Source: Galeruca laticollis (lineage: Eukaryota > Arthropoda > Insecta > Coleoptera > Chrysomelidae). Taken from it: DNA of 64,000 nucleotides. The first letter of the stretch is position 1. Every line of letters begins with the position of its first letter. The stretch is from assembly GCA_963921935.1 (NCBI GenBank), contig OY998175.1:261365709-261429708 (forward strand). The letters are read 5' to 3'. The notes below the pieces were generated by a model that was given only the letters and a program-made list of their open reading frames with translations, was not told the origin of the DNA and made no database searches. Position numbers and translations under genes: made by a program. Positions 48,397 to 59,179 of the stretch are shown one piece after another.

Positions 48397-49931
48397 TGTA
48401 ACGGTTATAATAATTATTATTATTTATCATTTATTATTTGACACTGAAAAATCATTAAACATGTATATCAACTCTATCAAAGGATAGTGTTCAAGTGCGC
48501 CATTTCATTATTTGACACTGAAAAATCATTAAACATGTATATCAACTCTATCAAAGGATAGTGTTCAAGTGCGCCATTCAAATTAACTCTAATTATTGGT
48601 TTGTGAAATTGAAATGTACAAGCTTATGACTTCAGGAAATTTTAATTATGAAATATTTTACTGTTTCTATGTACACATATCATAGGTAACAATCCAAAAT
48701 TATTACCATAATAACATATAATTATAACTATCTAATTCTAAATAATAAAAAATATATAAACCGTAAATGATTGTCAAATTTTAGAAAAGTGTGTATTTAA
48801 TTCTCCGCAAATGTTAAAAGTAAACCGAAATGACACTAATTACGCACAAATCCGTTTTACAAGCTCATAAAATCAATAAATTTTGCGTACCTTATATCAC
48901 ACTGGATTTGAGGTTGTGTGGTCCAAAACTTCTAATCACCTTCAACAATATCAGCCAAAAAAACCTCTATAAGAACTCGGAAATCTATCAACTATCCATT
49001 CATTGATCACTCAACTCGATTCAAATTATGAACAAATTTCAGTATGTATCAAATTCCATTGTATTAGTTTAAATCCATTATTATTTAAATAATATTCTGT
49101 CTTCATTTCATCACTTTAAAATTGGGTTAACTTTCCTTTTTTATCAAATATAGTCGTTTGAATCGTTTTTCTTCTGGAGATAATTTATCCTTCCTTTCTT
49201 TGACATTCAAAAATTCACTCACGTTTCAAAAATCACTCCTTTAACCGTATATATAAATATTCTTCTTCCTTCTGATTATGATTATATATTTAATTCAAAT
49301 AACTTTCTGTTCTACCTCAAATATCGAGATCAATTATTATATTCTTTCCCACTTTTGACATTTCAAAAAAAAAACCCTGACTTTTCTGATTTTCATCATA
49401 ATCTCTCCCGTTGCGGGTTGCTATCGAAACTTCTCTATATCGTATTAAATGTATAGATATAGTGTCATTAACGACGATTCACTGTTTATATTATCATGAA
49501 TTTTTAAGCCGTATATGAAACATGAAAATGACATTTTTGTATTAGAAATTAGCATATAGAGATAAAGATTTTTATACATATAAATATTAACATAACTTAT
49601 TTACTATTTATTAAAATTCCTGAAATCCCTTGCATAAAATAACCTAATTACTAACTATATGAAAATTTAACGCGTTTCTTTCAAATTTCATTTTAATTTC
49701 TACGAATTGTTTTGAAATTACATATAACATAATCTATTGAATTATTATTAAATAGTGTCATGTACAGTTTTTTCTTTTATTGTGACAATTGGTCTTTTCA
49801 TTCATGTTTGCCTACACTCAGGGAGCATGTCTTATCGTGCCACTTTTAATGACCCTTAACAGATCAGTTTGCTATGAAACTTACTTTGATATTTCTTCTG
49901 TGTTACATGTTATACACTATGTGTTATTGTG

Positions 49932-49937
<6 letters not shown>
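48397..49937 (-). repeat. 5' LTR of element C
   Basis: 1541 bp, nearly identical to 41556-43024. It carries an extra 74-bp copy at 48433-48580. Its outer end merges into (TA)n, with the terminal TGT lost. Confidence 0.94.
48433..48580. repeat. 74-bp tandem duplication in the C 5' LTR
   Basis: Two copies of ATTATTTGACACTG...GCGCCATT, starting at 48433 and 48507. The 3' LTR has only one, so the duplication arose after insertion. Confidence 0.92.

Positions 49938-49975
<38 letters not shown>
49937..49975. repeat. (TA)n tract between element C and a PLE end
   Basis: About 39 bp of TA units. Confidence 0.97.
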
Positions 49976-49979
<4 letters not shown>

Positions 49980-50254
49980 ATGCAATTAGTCTAGTTAGTA
50001 CCTTGATGTGGTGTACATCAACTTTTACTGACTCATAACATCTGTAAGTAGTTGTGTTCCTATCTTTGTCATTTTATTTATATTTTAATCATTGTAGTGT
50101 CTCCTGATGATGCTATTGAACAATAGCGAAATATTGAGCATGAGATTATAGAGTTTTATTTCTTATACTGACCGCATACCCAACAATCATCACCTTTTGT
50201 TTATATAAATAGTACGGTCGATAATTACCACAGAATAATCATCTGTTTTTATTT

Positions 50255-50258
<4 letters not shown>
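49976..50258 (+). mobile_element. Solo PLE terminal repeat with candidate intron and hammerhead
   Basis: A 283-bp segment with (TA)n on both sides. It holds a donor GTAAGT at 50044, an acceptor CATTGTAG ending at 50097 (54 bp), and a hammerhead-like core at 50104. The same order is found at 31,358-31,482. No coding region is attached, so it looks like a 5'-truncated or solo PLE end. Confidence 0.55.
50098..50140 (+). ncRNA. Hammerhead-like motif in PLE end
   Basis: CTGATGA (50104-50110), stem GCTATT / AATAGC around a GAAC loop, then GAAA (50128-50131). No GUC is seen after it, so stem III and the cleavage site have been lost or changed. Confidence 0.5.
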
Positions 50259-50307
<49 letters not shown>

Positions 50308-50327
50308 CATATATATATATATATATG
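50259..50327. repeat. (TA)n tract
   Basis: About 69 bp of TA with one interruption (TTTATACAT). Confidence 0.97.
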
Positions 50328-51400
50328 CAAGTGCTTTGCTACTGGTGCATGATCAGTTACTCGTTCTTCTGTAACTCATAGCTGGTACGTTTTTGTTTCT
50401 CTTCTATAAACAGTCTGTCCTTACAGATCCTTGGCATCCATTCTTAAAAATATTTTACATTTCACATACGACTCCACTATGCTACACCAATTTTAGCTAC
50501 AATATAGGAAATATACCCCTTCCAACTTGAATCAAATAAGTGAGGATTGATTAATTTCATCGATATTGTTTAAAATATCATAATCATAGAATTGTTAATA
50601 AGTCACAGAATTTATTGGATTGTTATCTTCTAAATCTAAAAACATATTTTAGATAAATGGATAGATATATCATATTTGAATCGGAATAATCCTCATGATT
50701 ATTGCAACTCATTCTATAGTAATTTGTTCAGACATTTCGATAATATTGGCCTTGATCAAAATAATTTTCATGGGGCAATTGTCATATTATATCGTTTAAA
50801 AACTTAACTTTAACTCTTATTCTCGGTCAAATACAGACATTTCACTGAAAATATGAAAAAATTGTGAGCGAGCAATTTGTTGATAATTTTTCTTATGCCC
50901 ATCATTTTAACATATATACGAAGCGTCAATAAAATAACGCATTACTTAATTATTCACTAAATAAAAAGTGAGGTCCATTTTTGAATTTAAATTACTATTT
51001 TTGTGAAAAATAATCTATGACATACGGTAAATAACTTTGAGATTTAATTTAACTTATTAAAGCCCATAATTCCCTAGTTAAGGTATTCATGTGAAATTTG
51101 AGATGATGAACCCTTGGGCCATGAAAAATGGAATATTGTAATGGAAATGTTGATTCGACATGCTGGACAGTTGGTTCGGAGTGGCAAGTATATATGATAA
51201 TATGGAAAATAATACTACACACTGTATATAACCGACACAAGTTATTTTTAACATAAAAATATTGATAATTATTAAATATAAGTACTTTTTGACGGTTTGC
51301 GTAATAAAAATTGTTTTCTCTCGAGTAGGTGAAGTCGTATAGTTGTAGATCTTAATTCGAAGTGATTATTCTTTTTGTCAGTTGGCGGTACTGTTTCGGA
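50328..51400. other. Unassigned A+T-rich DNA
   Basis: Nothing recognised on either strand. Confidence 0.5.
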
Positions 51401-51495
51401 CACCTACATTATATATAAACAAGATTTACCAATAATGCGTGACAGGAACACAACTAGCAACAAAGAAAAGAAAGAAAAGGGGCTATTGAAAAGAG

Positions 51496-51553
51496 TGGTA
51501 GCCGCTGACATGCATGTTCCTTGCTCATTAGCCGTCCTCAGTACGATATAACC
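51496..51553 (-). ncRNA. Hammerhead ribozyme copy 1 of tandem
   Basis: CTGAGGA (51541-51535), stem II starting GGCT, then GGAAC where GCCGAAAC would be expected, ACATGCATGT as self-complementary stem III, GTC at 51509-51507. The first core half and the cleavage site are intact, the second half is altered. Confidence 0.6.
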
Positions 51554-51755
51554 TTGTAAGGTTGTCAAACCTGGGAGCAAACCAGTTGACTGAAACATGG
51601 GAAAGTACAACGGATATCAATGGGACAGCTAAATGCAACATTTGAGTCATCAATACTGGAAGATCTAGAATTGTCGAGACAGCAATTAAAAAACAACAAG
51701 CAAAAAAGAGATTCATGGGTATTTCACGCAGAAAGAAAAGGCTACTGAAAAGAGT

Positions 51756-51812
51756 GGTAACCACAGACATGCATGTTTCTGGCTCATTAGCCGACCTCTT
51801 TACGGTATAAAC
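51756..51812 (-). ncRNA. Hammerhead ribozyme copy 2 of tandem
   Basis: Stem I TACCGTA pairs with TGTGGT. The first core half is AAGAGGT instead of CTGANGA. Stem II GGCT / AGCC is perfect; GAAAC follows after one extra A; the stem III palindrome and GTC (51768-51766) are kept. Confidence 0.6.
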
Positions 51813-51850
51813 AAGTAAGAGTGGCGTTTGGCAGTCCTGTTGAAATCAGT

Positions 51851-54800
51851 TGATTTTTCTCAAGTATCTCACTATTGTACTTAAATAGCCCGAGAAAAAG
51901 TCGATAACAAATATTCAGGATAATCAGAGGAATATACATCATATAAATTGTTTATTAACACATTTTTTGCATCTGTAATTGTTTTGCGATTCATTTTTCT
52001 AAATATTTGAACTATTAAAGAAGCAGCAATCATATTATTTCGTCAAATATGATCCATAGATTTAATAACACAAGCAAGTATAAGAAATTACATATCTTGA
52101 ATGATATCTGCAGTGTGTTGTCTCCTCATTTTTTGTCCTCACCTTCGAATATATTTATCAACCAATACTGCATGCAAGTCTTAAATATTCTACTCTACGT
52201 ACAAATCAGCACCGTCATCCAATTATTTTGGTTTATTCTGAGAAACAAAATAACACATGATTAATTTTCAGCCAATCGACTGGGATTTTCATAAGAAACA
52301 TGCGGTGTTCGTTAAATAAATAATAACATATTTTATTTCAAGAAGTGAATTTTCATGGTTTATCTTCTATTACATGCCTCACTCCATTTGGCAGATGAAT
52401 TCAGGTGTGCTATGTAAAGTTATACTTCTTTTCTGTACAAAATAATATACTATTTTCTTCTTGGTATTCCCATCCTAGAACATATTGTATTTTAATATTG
52501 TGGAACTGTAACTTTGCAATAGCAATTCGGACTCTTTATACTGAAAGTTTAAACTTTGGTTTTGAACTCGTTCATAACTATCTCTCATGTTTATCGAAGA
52601 ACTTCAACAATAAGTGTTTAATGTGTCAAAAAATTAATAGAAAAAAATAGAATATGTAACATGACAAAAAATATTATAATAATGACGTTCTATTTGCAGT
52701 CTCAAGCAGCCCACACTGCTCTCAGGCAGAGTTCTCTCGATAGTGACACGACAAATTTGAATGAAAGCTTGCGTATGCACCATATAACCTAAAAAAATAT
52801 TTTATATCGCCAGGTATTTGTGATTTTTGGTTCCTTTTGCCTCAAACATGAATGACATTATTGAAAAAATGATACTCAATTCTACTATAACACAAATCAC
52901 AAACAAAGTATAACATGTATAACCTCAATGTGTATATGTTCATGTAAAAATGTTGGTGCTCGAAGGGGTAAGAAAGTTTGTGTCTGTTCGCGTTTGTGGG
53001 CTTCGAGCAAAAGTCAATTAGAACGCGAACGTTACACTCGAGTTTGCTCAGTGTGCTCAGACGAGCAAAAGTCTTTATTTAATGCAAGAAACTCTCCCAA
53101 CATCAACAAATCAATTGTGACCAAATTGGAGCTATTTGTCTTATATGAAATAATATAGGAATCGATCGAAATACGTAATCACAAAAAATAATCAAGCAAA
53201 AATAACGGAGGTAATTGATATAACAGTAATTTACAATTTGTTAAAAATTTAGGGTAAATTCGTTCATAGTAATTTGAGGTTTAGACTGTTTTTTTTTATA
53301 CTTTAACCTACAATATAAAGTAAAAACAAGTATAACAACAGTAAGTAGCAAATAATTTTAGTTAAAAAACAATATGACCTTAATCGTTATTGTAGGATAA
53401 AAATGCAGAAAATAGAGTCAACTCACAGTTCTGAGGAAAGCGATACTGCTGAGCCGAAAAAAAGCAAGCAAAATGAGACAACAAATTAATTTTAATTTAC
53501 ACCTTGATTTATAATAACAAAACATTTTTGTCAAAATAAATTTTGAGAAAAACGTAACTTTATTTATCAAATTGTAGTGCAGGGGAAAAATGGGGGAATT
53601 CAATTTTATGAATAGGGAAAATGTAGGAATTTTTCTGGTGTTGGTAGGGACGGTTCTTATAAATGGTAACCATCACTGATTTACGGAGACGTGACGTCAA
53701 GCGCTGCTTCTGTCAACAAGCCAATTGCAGTATTTTATACTTTAAATTTCCTGAAACTATTATTTATTAATCAAAATGTTTATATTAAAACGAAGCTATT
53801 TTTCAGAATCCTTTCATCACACATTTTTCTCTAAAACCATTCACTTTCTGATTCCTTAATACTATCAATGTCCCTATCAAATATGAGCCAAATTTTGGTA
53901 ACCATGTTTCCAATTATTATCTGAAACAGGATATTTTTGGTTGAATCATTTGGAAGCCAACTAAAGTTAAATAAAAATGATCAATATGGCAAATAATAAT
54001 CATGAATTTTGGACGTTGATTGAATCACTTTGTATTAAGAGGTATGTGTTAGCAACTGTTATGGAAAGTTTTTTTCTGAAAAAAACAAAATGGTTCCTTA
54101 GTGAAATTCGATAAAAAAAATTTTCAAGGCGATTTAACTCACGCACAATACCCAAATGTATAATCGTTAAAATTATTCAAGTGTGAGAATGCATAGAATG
54201 AATTACAATCAACAGTGTCAAGACCCTTGACGATTACGAGCATTCGCGTTGTCGACATTTCACAGTCACTTGGGATTAAATTAGACTGCACAATGAACCA
54301 TTTTACATTGGCAAACAAGTTGTTCTTCAAGTTAATTTTCTCACTAACAATCCTGCACGTTAATCCCTTCGTTACTTACGTACTTAAAGTTCGTTGGAAA
54401 CAAGTCTTAGGTAAGGACGAAGTTAGAAGTGGTTGATATGCAGTTTCTGCAACATTTCTCTTTACCTTAGGAAGAAATAAGTTCGCTCAATTATACATCT
54501 AATGATAATGGATTTGAAAGTATTGGAAAGGAACAGTGTATGGCAAACTTTCTCTGTTTTCAGTGGAGTAATATTAAGAAACTCATATTGCCCAAAACAA
54601 GAATTATTTCTATTCGCCATCATTTTATTCCCTATCCACAGTGCTTAATCGGATCACTGAACTCAACTCCCTCAGTCTCTCTTCTATGAGGACATCTTGA
54701 ATCTCTTATTCATAGAACATAACCTGTTGATATTTATGAACTGAAGAACTTCAACAGCTTGCCAAACAATTCATGGTGAAGTTTCTAAGGTAGGCGTGAG

Positions 54801-56240
54801 TATATTTCATAGTTGAAATAATTTTTGTCGGAAATTAAAAGATTTTTTGTGAAAGGAAAATAACCAATAAATAAAAACTCACAATTGTAGAATACATTTA
54901 TGCTTGTTACTCAAGAGTTGGAACGGTGCCAACTACTCAGACAGTCAATAAAAAAATGCGTCTCATTGCGGGAAATTTCTGTTCATAACGCTATTTTTCG
55001 GAAAGTTCTCATCAAAAAATATTAAGTCAGGATACCATCAAAATGATGTGTCACTTGAACCCTCTTCCTATTTGAAATTTTAATGTTAAGATTTATCCAG
55101 AATGGGGGATGGAATCGCAAGGGTTACAAATAATCTTTTAACGTGTTCCCTTTGAACACGAAGTTGACCTGTATTTTATATTTCTCATATTATTTACTGG
55201 AACGAAGATACCGAGGGTGGTGAGTTTTCTAATTAAAACCCCGATTACATATTAGCGAAAAATAAATTATAAAACTTTGATATAGTTATGAGTGAAAGGT
55301 GGATTACATGTACCAAAATATAACGAAATATATACGCATATATGATATGCATCGATTTCTAAGGAAATACGCACTCAATTCGACCATCTGTGCAGTAGAA
55401 TATGCAAAACACAGAAATTGATAAAAAAACGAAGGTATAATGAAGGCACTCTAATATTGATATTCACATGAAAAATTTTTAATACTATTTAACAATTATC
55501 AACTAAACTAAAATAAAAGTAGTGTAATTAAATCTATATCTAAACCTGACCACCAGCAAATTCACAAACAGAGATTTTTCTGTCCTGTATGGAAACATTT
55601 GTTCATAAATCGAAAATAGTATATTATTTTATATGGAGGAAAAGTGACGCGCTCGTGTTTAACAGCCGAACGGAGTGAGGCTGGTAATAGAGAGCAAGTC
55701 ATGAAAAGTAACTTTGCCTCCAAATAAAATATGCCGTTTTTTCTTCAAATGTCGACATATTAATGCAAAAACGTCTATTTTTGATAGTAATAATTATTAA
55801 ACATAATTGGGTTGTCAAGGCGGCTTAGACCGGTGTCGGTGAGTAGGCACATGATGTTGCTATAGTAATGTAACATAAAGCTGTCAGTGGACACTGTCAC
55901 CAATATTAATATATTCTTCACAATTACTGCGTCTCCAGCTGCGTTTCTATCTATGTTGCTATAATAACACTTTTCCCTCCGCTGGCGGGAAAGTGAAAAC
56001 TAAAGCTCCGGCGGAGAAAAAATGAAACTTCACGGTCGCCTACACAGTCGAAAAATGACAGATCTACTGACGTTTGACGAAAAACTTTTTTTAACGTCTA
56101 CGGAAGTAATTTGCACATTTTAATTTTTACCGTAATTGCTGAATCATAAAATCATAATTAAAATTATCGTCCTAAACTATTCCGCCTTTTCAGATTTGGT
56201 TGATATATTTTAATTTTAAAAATCACTGACTTTATTGTAT
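51851..56240. other. Unassigned DNA
   Basis: No domain, RNA gene or element terminus recognised. A short G+C-rich inverted word (CTCCGC and GCGGAG) lies near 55,977-56,017. Frames such as 52928-53158 contain several Cys but no family motif. Confidence 0.45.
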
Positions 56241-56247
56241 TACCGAT

Positions 56248-56469
56248 TCAAATTTTTCGTGTATAGATTATAAATTCATCTCCTCCACCTTCAACGTTTC
56301 CACAGGACTTATCACATTCTCCTATAATTTTAATGGGTTGTGGTTTGTTCCTAGTCTGTGAATTTGAATTGAGGCAATAATTTACCTTATTGCATAGTTC
56401 TGGGGCAAATCCGTACTTTGAACAATTTTTTTTGCAATTTTCCAAAGCGGCGGTGGGATTGAATGATTT
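56248..56469 (-). CDS. Possible Cys-rich peptide exon(s), uncertain
   Basis: A minus-strand frame from 56,469 to 56,248 encodes KSFNPTAALENCKKNC, then YGFAPELCNK, VNYC and later GECDKSCG, seven Cys in about 70 residues, stopping at 56,248. An acceptor-like TTCTAG ends at 56,470, and a donor-like AAG|GTAAAT at 56386/56385 would make an 84-bp exon that keeps the frame. The pattern resembles small secreted Cys-rich peptides, but no signal peptide or partner exon was found. It could be a chance frame. Confidence 0.25.
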   Translation of the reverse strand, partial: KSFNPTAALENCKKNCSKYGFAPELCNKVNYCLNSNSQTRNKPQPIKIIGECDKSCGNVEGGGDEFIIYTRKI

Positions 56470-56617
56470 CTAGAATTATATCTTTTATACCTCCAAATTT
56501 ATCGGCATAAAAATTGCTGCATTTAACCAATTTGTAAATACCAATTCTTCATGAAGACCATCTGGGAAAATTATATTTAATTCCATTGAAATTAATTGAA
56601 AAATTAATAATTTAACA

Positions 56618-57321
56618 ATTAGTGTTTCTAAATGAAACTCACGGTCTCTAGTTAATTCCACAATATAATAAAAGTTATTGAAAATTCTAAAAAATTGACA
56701 ATTGTTTCGATAAATCAATATCATCGTCAGAATGACAGAAGTTACATTTCATTTTATGCCTACCTGATGCTTAGTAGTTATTTTTGGCTAGACCAAGAAG
56801 TAACCTAACTTGTGATTGGCTTGATATATGGTTATAGAAAGAAGAAGAAGATGTGATATTACAAATATTGAAGCTTAGATATTATTAGCCCTATGGTGAT
56901 ATCCTGGATATAATTTTTCCAATTAAGATCAGTATAACTGTGCAATGATATAGAAAACCAGGAAAACTATATATGCTGATCTTTACAATTATCACTAGAG
57001 TAGACAGTTTATTAGTGGAGAACTCCCTAGATTAAGCTGCTCATTGACAACTTCATATTGTGGGTTTCTTAAATGTCTTCTAATTTCCAGTTCTTAAAGG
57101 AAATCCAGTTCTTGTTTCTTTTCACAAATATGCAGCACTTCTAGTTCTGTGTTAGGTGTCAATGAATTATTGGTGTCAAGTAGATGTTTTGCGTAGTGGG
57201 ATTTATCTGGTTGTTTTAATCTGTATGCTCGTAAGTGCTCACCGTATCGTATTTCAAAATTCCTAAGGGTCTGACCCAAATAGACAGCATTACATTCTGG
57301 ACATTTGAGTTTATATATACC
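56618..57321 (-). mobile_element. PLE 3' end, left arm of palindrome
   Basis: A 704-bp inverted copy of 57338-58043, highly similar throughout. In minus orientation it contains the GIY-YIG coding region, a 3' untranslated part and a hammerhead. It is truncated at the palindrome centre. Confidence 0.88.
56687..56742 (-). ncRNA. Hammerhead ribozyme, left palindrome arm
   Basis: CTGACGA (56730-56724), a GAT / ATC stem II, GAAAC, the self-complementary ACAATTGT and GTC (56699-56697). All core bases are intact. Stem I has only about three clear pairs. Confidence 0.65.
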
Positions 57322-57354
57322 TGACTTCTTTAATAGTGGTATATATAAACTCAA
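57060..57354 (-). pseudogene. PLE GIY-YIG endonuclease domain, left arm
   Basis: 86 residues: GIYKLKCPECNAVYLGQT, then RNFEIRYGEHLRAYR, SHYAKHLLD and ELEVLHICEK. These are the GIY and YIG (here YLG) boxes, the catalytic Arg region and the CxxC typical of PLE endonucleases, which nick target DNA for reverse transcription. RT is absent, and the first residues read through the palindrome centre. A stop ends this copy just after KKQELDFL, while the right-arm copy continues. Confidence 0.85.
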
Positions 57355-57667
57355 ATGTTCAGAATGTAATGCTGTCTATTTGGGTCAGATCCTTAGGAAT
57401 TTTGAAATACGATACAGTGAGCACTTACGAGCATACAGATTGAAACAACCAGATAATTCCCACTACGCAAAACATCTACTTGACACCAATCATCCATTGA
57501 CACCTAACACAGAACTAGAAGTGCTGCATATTTGTGAAAAGAAACAAAAACTGGATTTCCTTGAAGAACTGGAAATTAGAAGACATACAAAAAACCCACA
57601 ATATGAAGTTGTCAATGAACAGTTAAATCTATGGAATTCTCCACTAATAAACTGTCTTCTTAAGTGA
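57305..57667 (+). pseudogene. PLE GIY-YIG endonuclease domain, right arm
   Basis: 120 residues, same domain: GIYKLKCSECNAVYLGQI, RNFEIRYSEHLRAYR, HYAKHLLDTNHPL, then EELEIRRHTKNPQYEVV and a natural-looking end NSPLINCLLK. The final Gln-Thr of the left copy is Gln-Ile here. It is the C-terminal domain of a PLE polyprotein with the RT part cut off at the palindrome centre. Its 3' region continues to a hammerhead at 57,918. Confidence 0.85.
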
Positions 57668-58043
57668 TCATTGTAAAGATCAGCAGATATAGTTTTCCTG
57701 GTTTTCTATATCATTGCACAGTTATACTGATCTTAATTGGGAAAATTATATCCAGGATATCACCATAGGGCTAATAATATCTAAGCTTCAATATTTGTAA
57801 TATCACATCTTCTTCTTTTTTCTATGAACATATATTAAGCCAATCTCAAGTTAGGTTACTTCTTGGTCTAGCCAAAAATAACTACTGAACATCAGGTAGG
57901 CATAAAATGAAATGTAACTTCTGTCATTCTGACGATGATATTGATTTATCGAAACAATTGTCAATTTTTTAGAATTTTCAATAACTTTAATTATATTGTG
58001 GAATTAACTTGAGACCGTGAATTTCATTTAAAAACACTAATAT
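57338..58043 (+). mobile_element. PLE 3' end, right arm of palindrome
   Basis: The inverse of 56618-57321, with only about 16 bp of unpaired spacer between the arms (57322-57337). Homology stops near AAAACACTAAT at 58,043. Confidence 0.88.
57918..57972 (+). ncRNA. Hammerhead ribozyme, right palindrome arm
   Basis: CTGACGA (57929-57935), stem II GAT / ATC, GAAAC at 57951, self-complementary ACAATTGT, and GTC at 57960-57962. The core is identical to the left-arm copy. Confidence 0.65.
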
Positions 58044-58049
58044 GAGCAT

Positions 58050-59100
58050 ATTCCACGAAGTAAGGGTCGAGACAGTCAATTTAATTTAACAATTACTCGA
58101 TTTGTACAAGTAGGTTTATCAAATTTCTTTTTACCTGAAAGCGTACCATGTGAAAAAATTCTACTTATGTTATCAAAAGCTGCACCCTACATGATAAAAG
58201 CAGTTCAACATTAAAAAATTATATACCATTATGCGCACATATTTAGCTCGGGGTCTACATCGTGTAAGAGAAGGGAATGTACCGATTTTCCGCAGTTAAC
58301 GGTTTAATGAGTAATGTCAAAAAAATATTTTTAAAAGCCCCTTTGACAGTCCAATTTTATAAGGAGCGACTTCCGAGTGTTGAATTGCCTCCTGAATCTA
58401 TACTTACTGGATGGGATGTTCTTTTCAAAAACGTTTTATACTGTTACAGTGATCAGTTAAGATATTGTAGAATAATTGTCAGAACATCTGTTGCCCTACT
58501 TCTAACACTATTGATAATAACTGTATCATAGTTAACTTTATTTTTCATACAAAATTCTACATATTTCATCAAATTAAGCACAGGAATTTCATTTCATCCC
58601 AGAGGTCAACTATATTTGGGACCTAACTCAATAACAGTTTTTACTTCATCTGAAACCTTAACCGAAGGTCAATTAACCAAAAAATTGTTATTTCTTTTAT
58701 TTAGAATGTATATCTTTTGAGATTCTTTTAACCGGTCAAGTATCTGTATTTGTCGGATCTTGTATGAATTAAATAAATTTTAATATGATTTGTTCAATCT
58801 ATCTTTAAAAGAGGCATTTATAACTTGCGGTACAATATTTGATAAATCAGATTTGTAATGACTAATATTCGATTCTAGTTTGTGAATCAGCCAAAACTTT
58901 ATTTTTATTTCTTTGTTTAAAATTTGTCTTTGAAAATTACTTACCACATTATATACCTCACCGGGTTAAACGAATCACAAAAGAAAAATATTCTAAATAA
59001 TAAAATAACCATTTCTTGGTTACTTTAAGTTCGGTTCAAATTTCAAAAGAATTAAAAGTATCATTGAGTTAGTTCCCAAATCTAGTTTACCTCTGGAAAA
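58050..59100. other. Unassigned DNA
   Basis: Nothing recognised; possibly further decayed PLE sequence upstream of 59.2 kb. Confidence 0.4.
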
Positions 59101-59105
59101 AAAAA

Positions 59106-59165
59106 ATTCCTGTTCATAATTTAATATTCCTGTTCATAATTTAATATTCCTGTTCATAATTTAAT
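59106..59165. repeat. 20-bp tandem repeat x3
   Basis: Three perfect copies of ATTCCTGTTCATAATTTAAT. Confidence 0.97.
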
Positions 59166-59179
59166 AAAAGATGTAGTAT

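Larger units (their letters stand above)
41556..49937 (-). mobile_element. Element C: Ty3/Gypsy retrotransposon with intact Pol
   Basis: An 8.4-kb element on the minus strand. LTRs 48397-49937 (5') and 41556-43024 (3') begin TGTTATAACA and end CCGTTACA in element orientation. The primer site is 48394-48373, the polypurine tract TTTTGGGGAAA is at 43035-43025. gag has one stop and one frame change, and pol is open for 1064 codons. The LTRs are nearly identical, apart from a 74-bp tandem duplication in the 5' copy. Both flanks are (TA)n. Confidence 0.95.
51404..51850 (-). mobile_element. Tandem hammerhead monomers (retrozyme-like)
   Basis: Two hammerheads in the same minus-strand orientation, with GTC sites 259 bp apart (51768-51766 and 51509-51507). 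The interval repeats CGCAGAAAGAAAAGG-like, AGAGTGGTA and TGGGAGCAAA words. Tandem monomers of about 170-400 bp that carry type I hammerheads are known as metazoan retrozymes, thought to depend on PLE reverse transcriptases. A related fragment is at 31,570-31,770. Core mutations suggest both copies here are decayed. Confidence 0.65.

Noticed and set aside
51404..51770. Two overlapping 68- and 80-residue frames with similar protein starts
   Set aside because: The likeness comes from the tandem hammerhead repeat, not from protein conservation.
53425..53475. CTGAGGA ... GAAA words resembling a hammerhead
   Set aside because: No consistent stem II and no GUC at the expected distance; likely chance.
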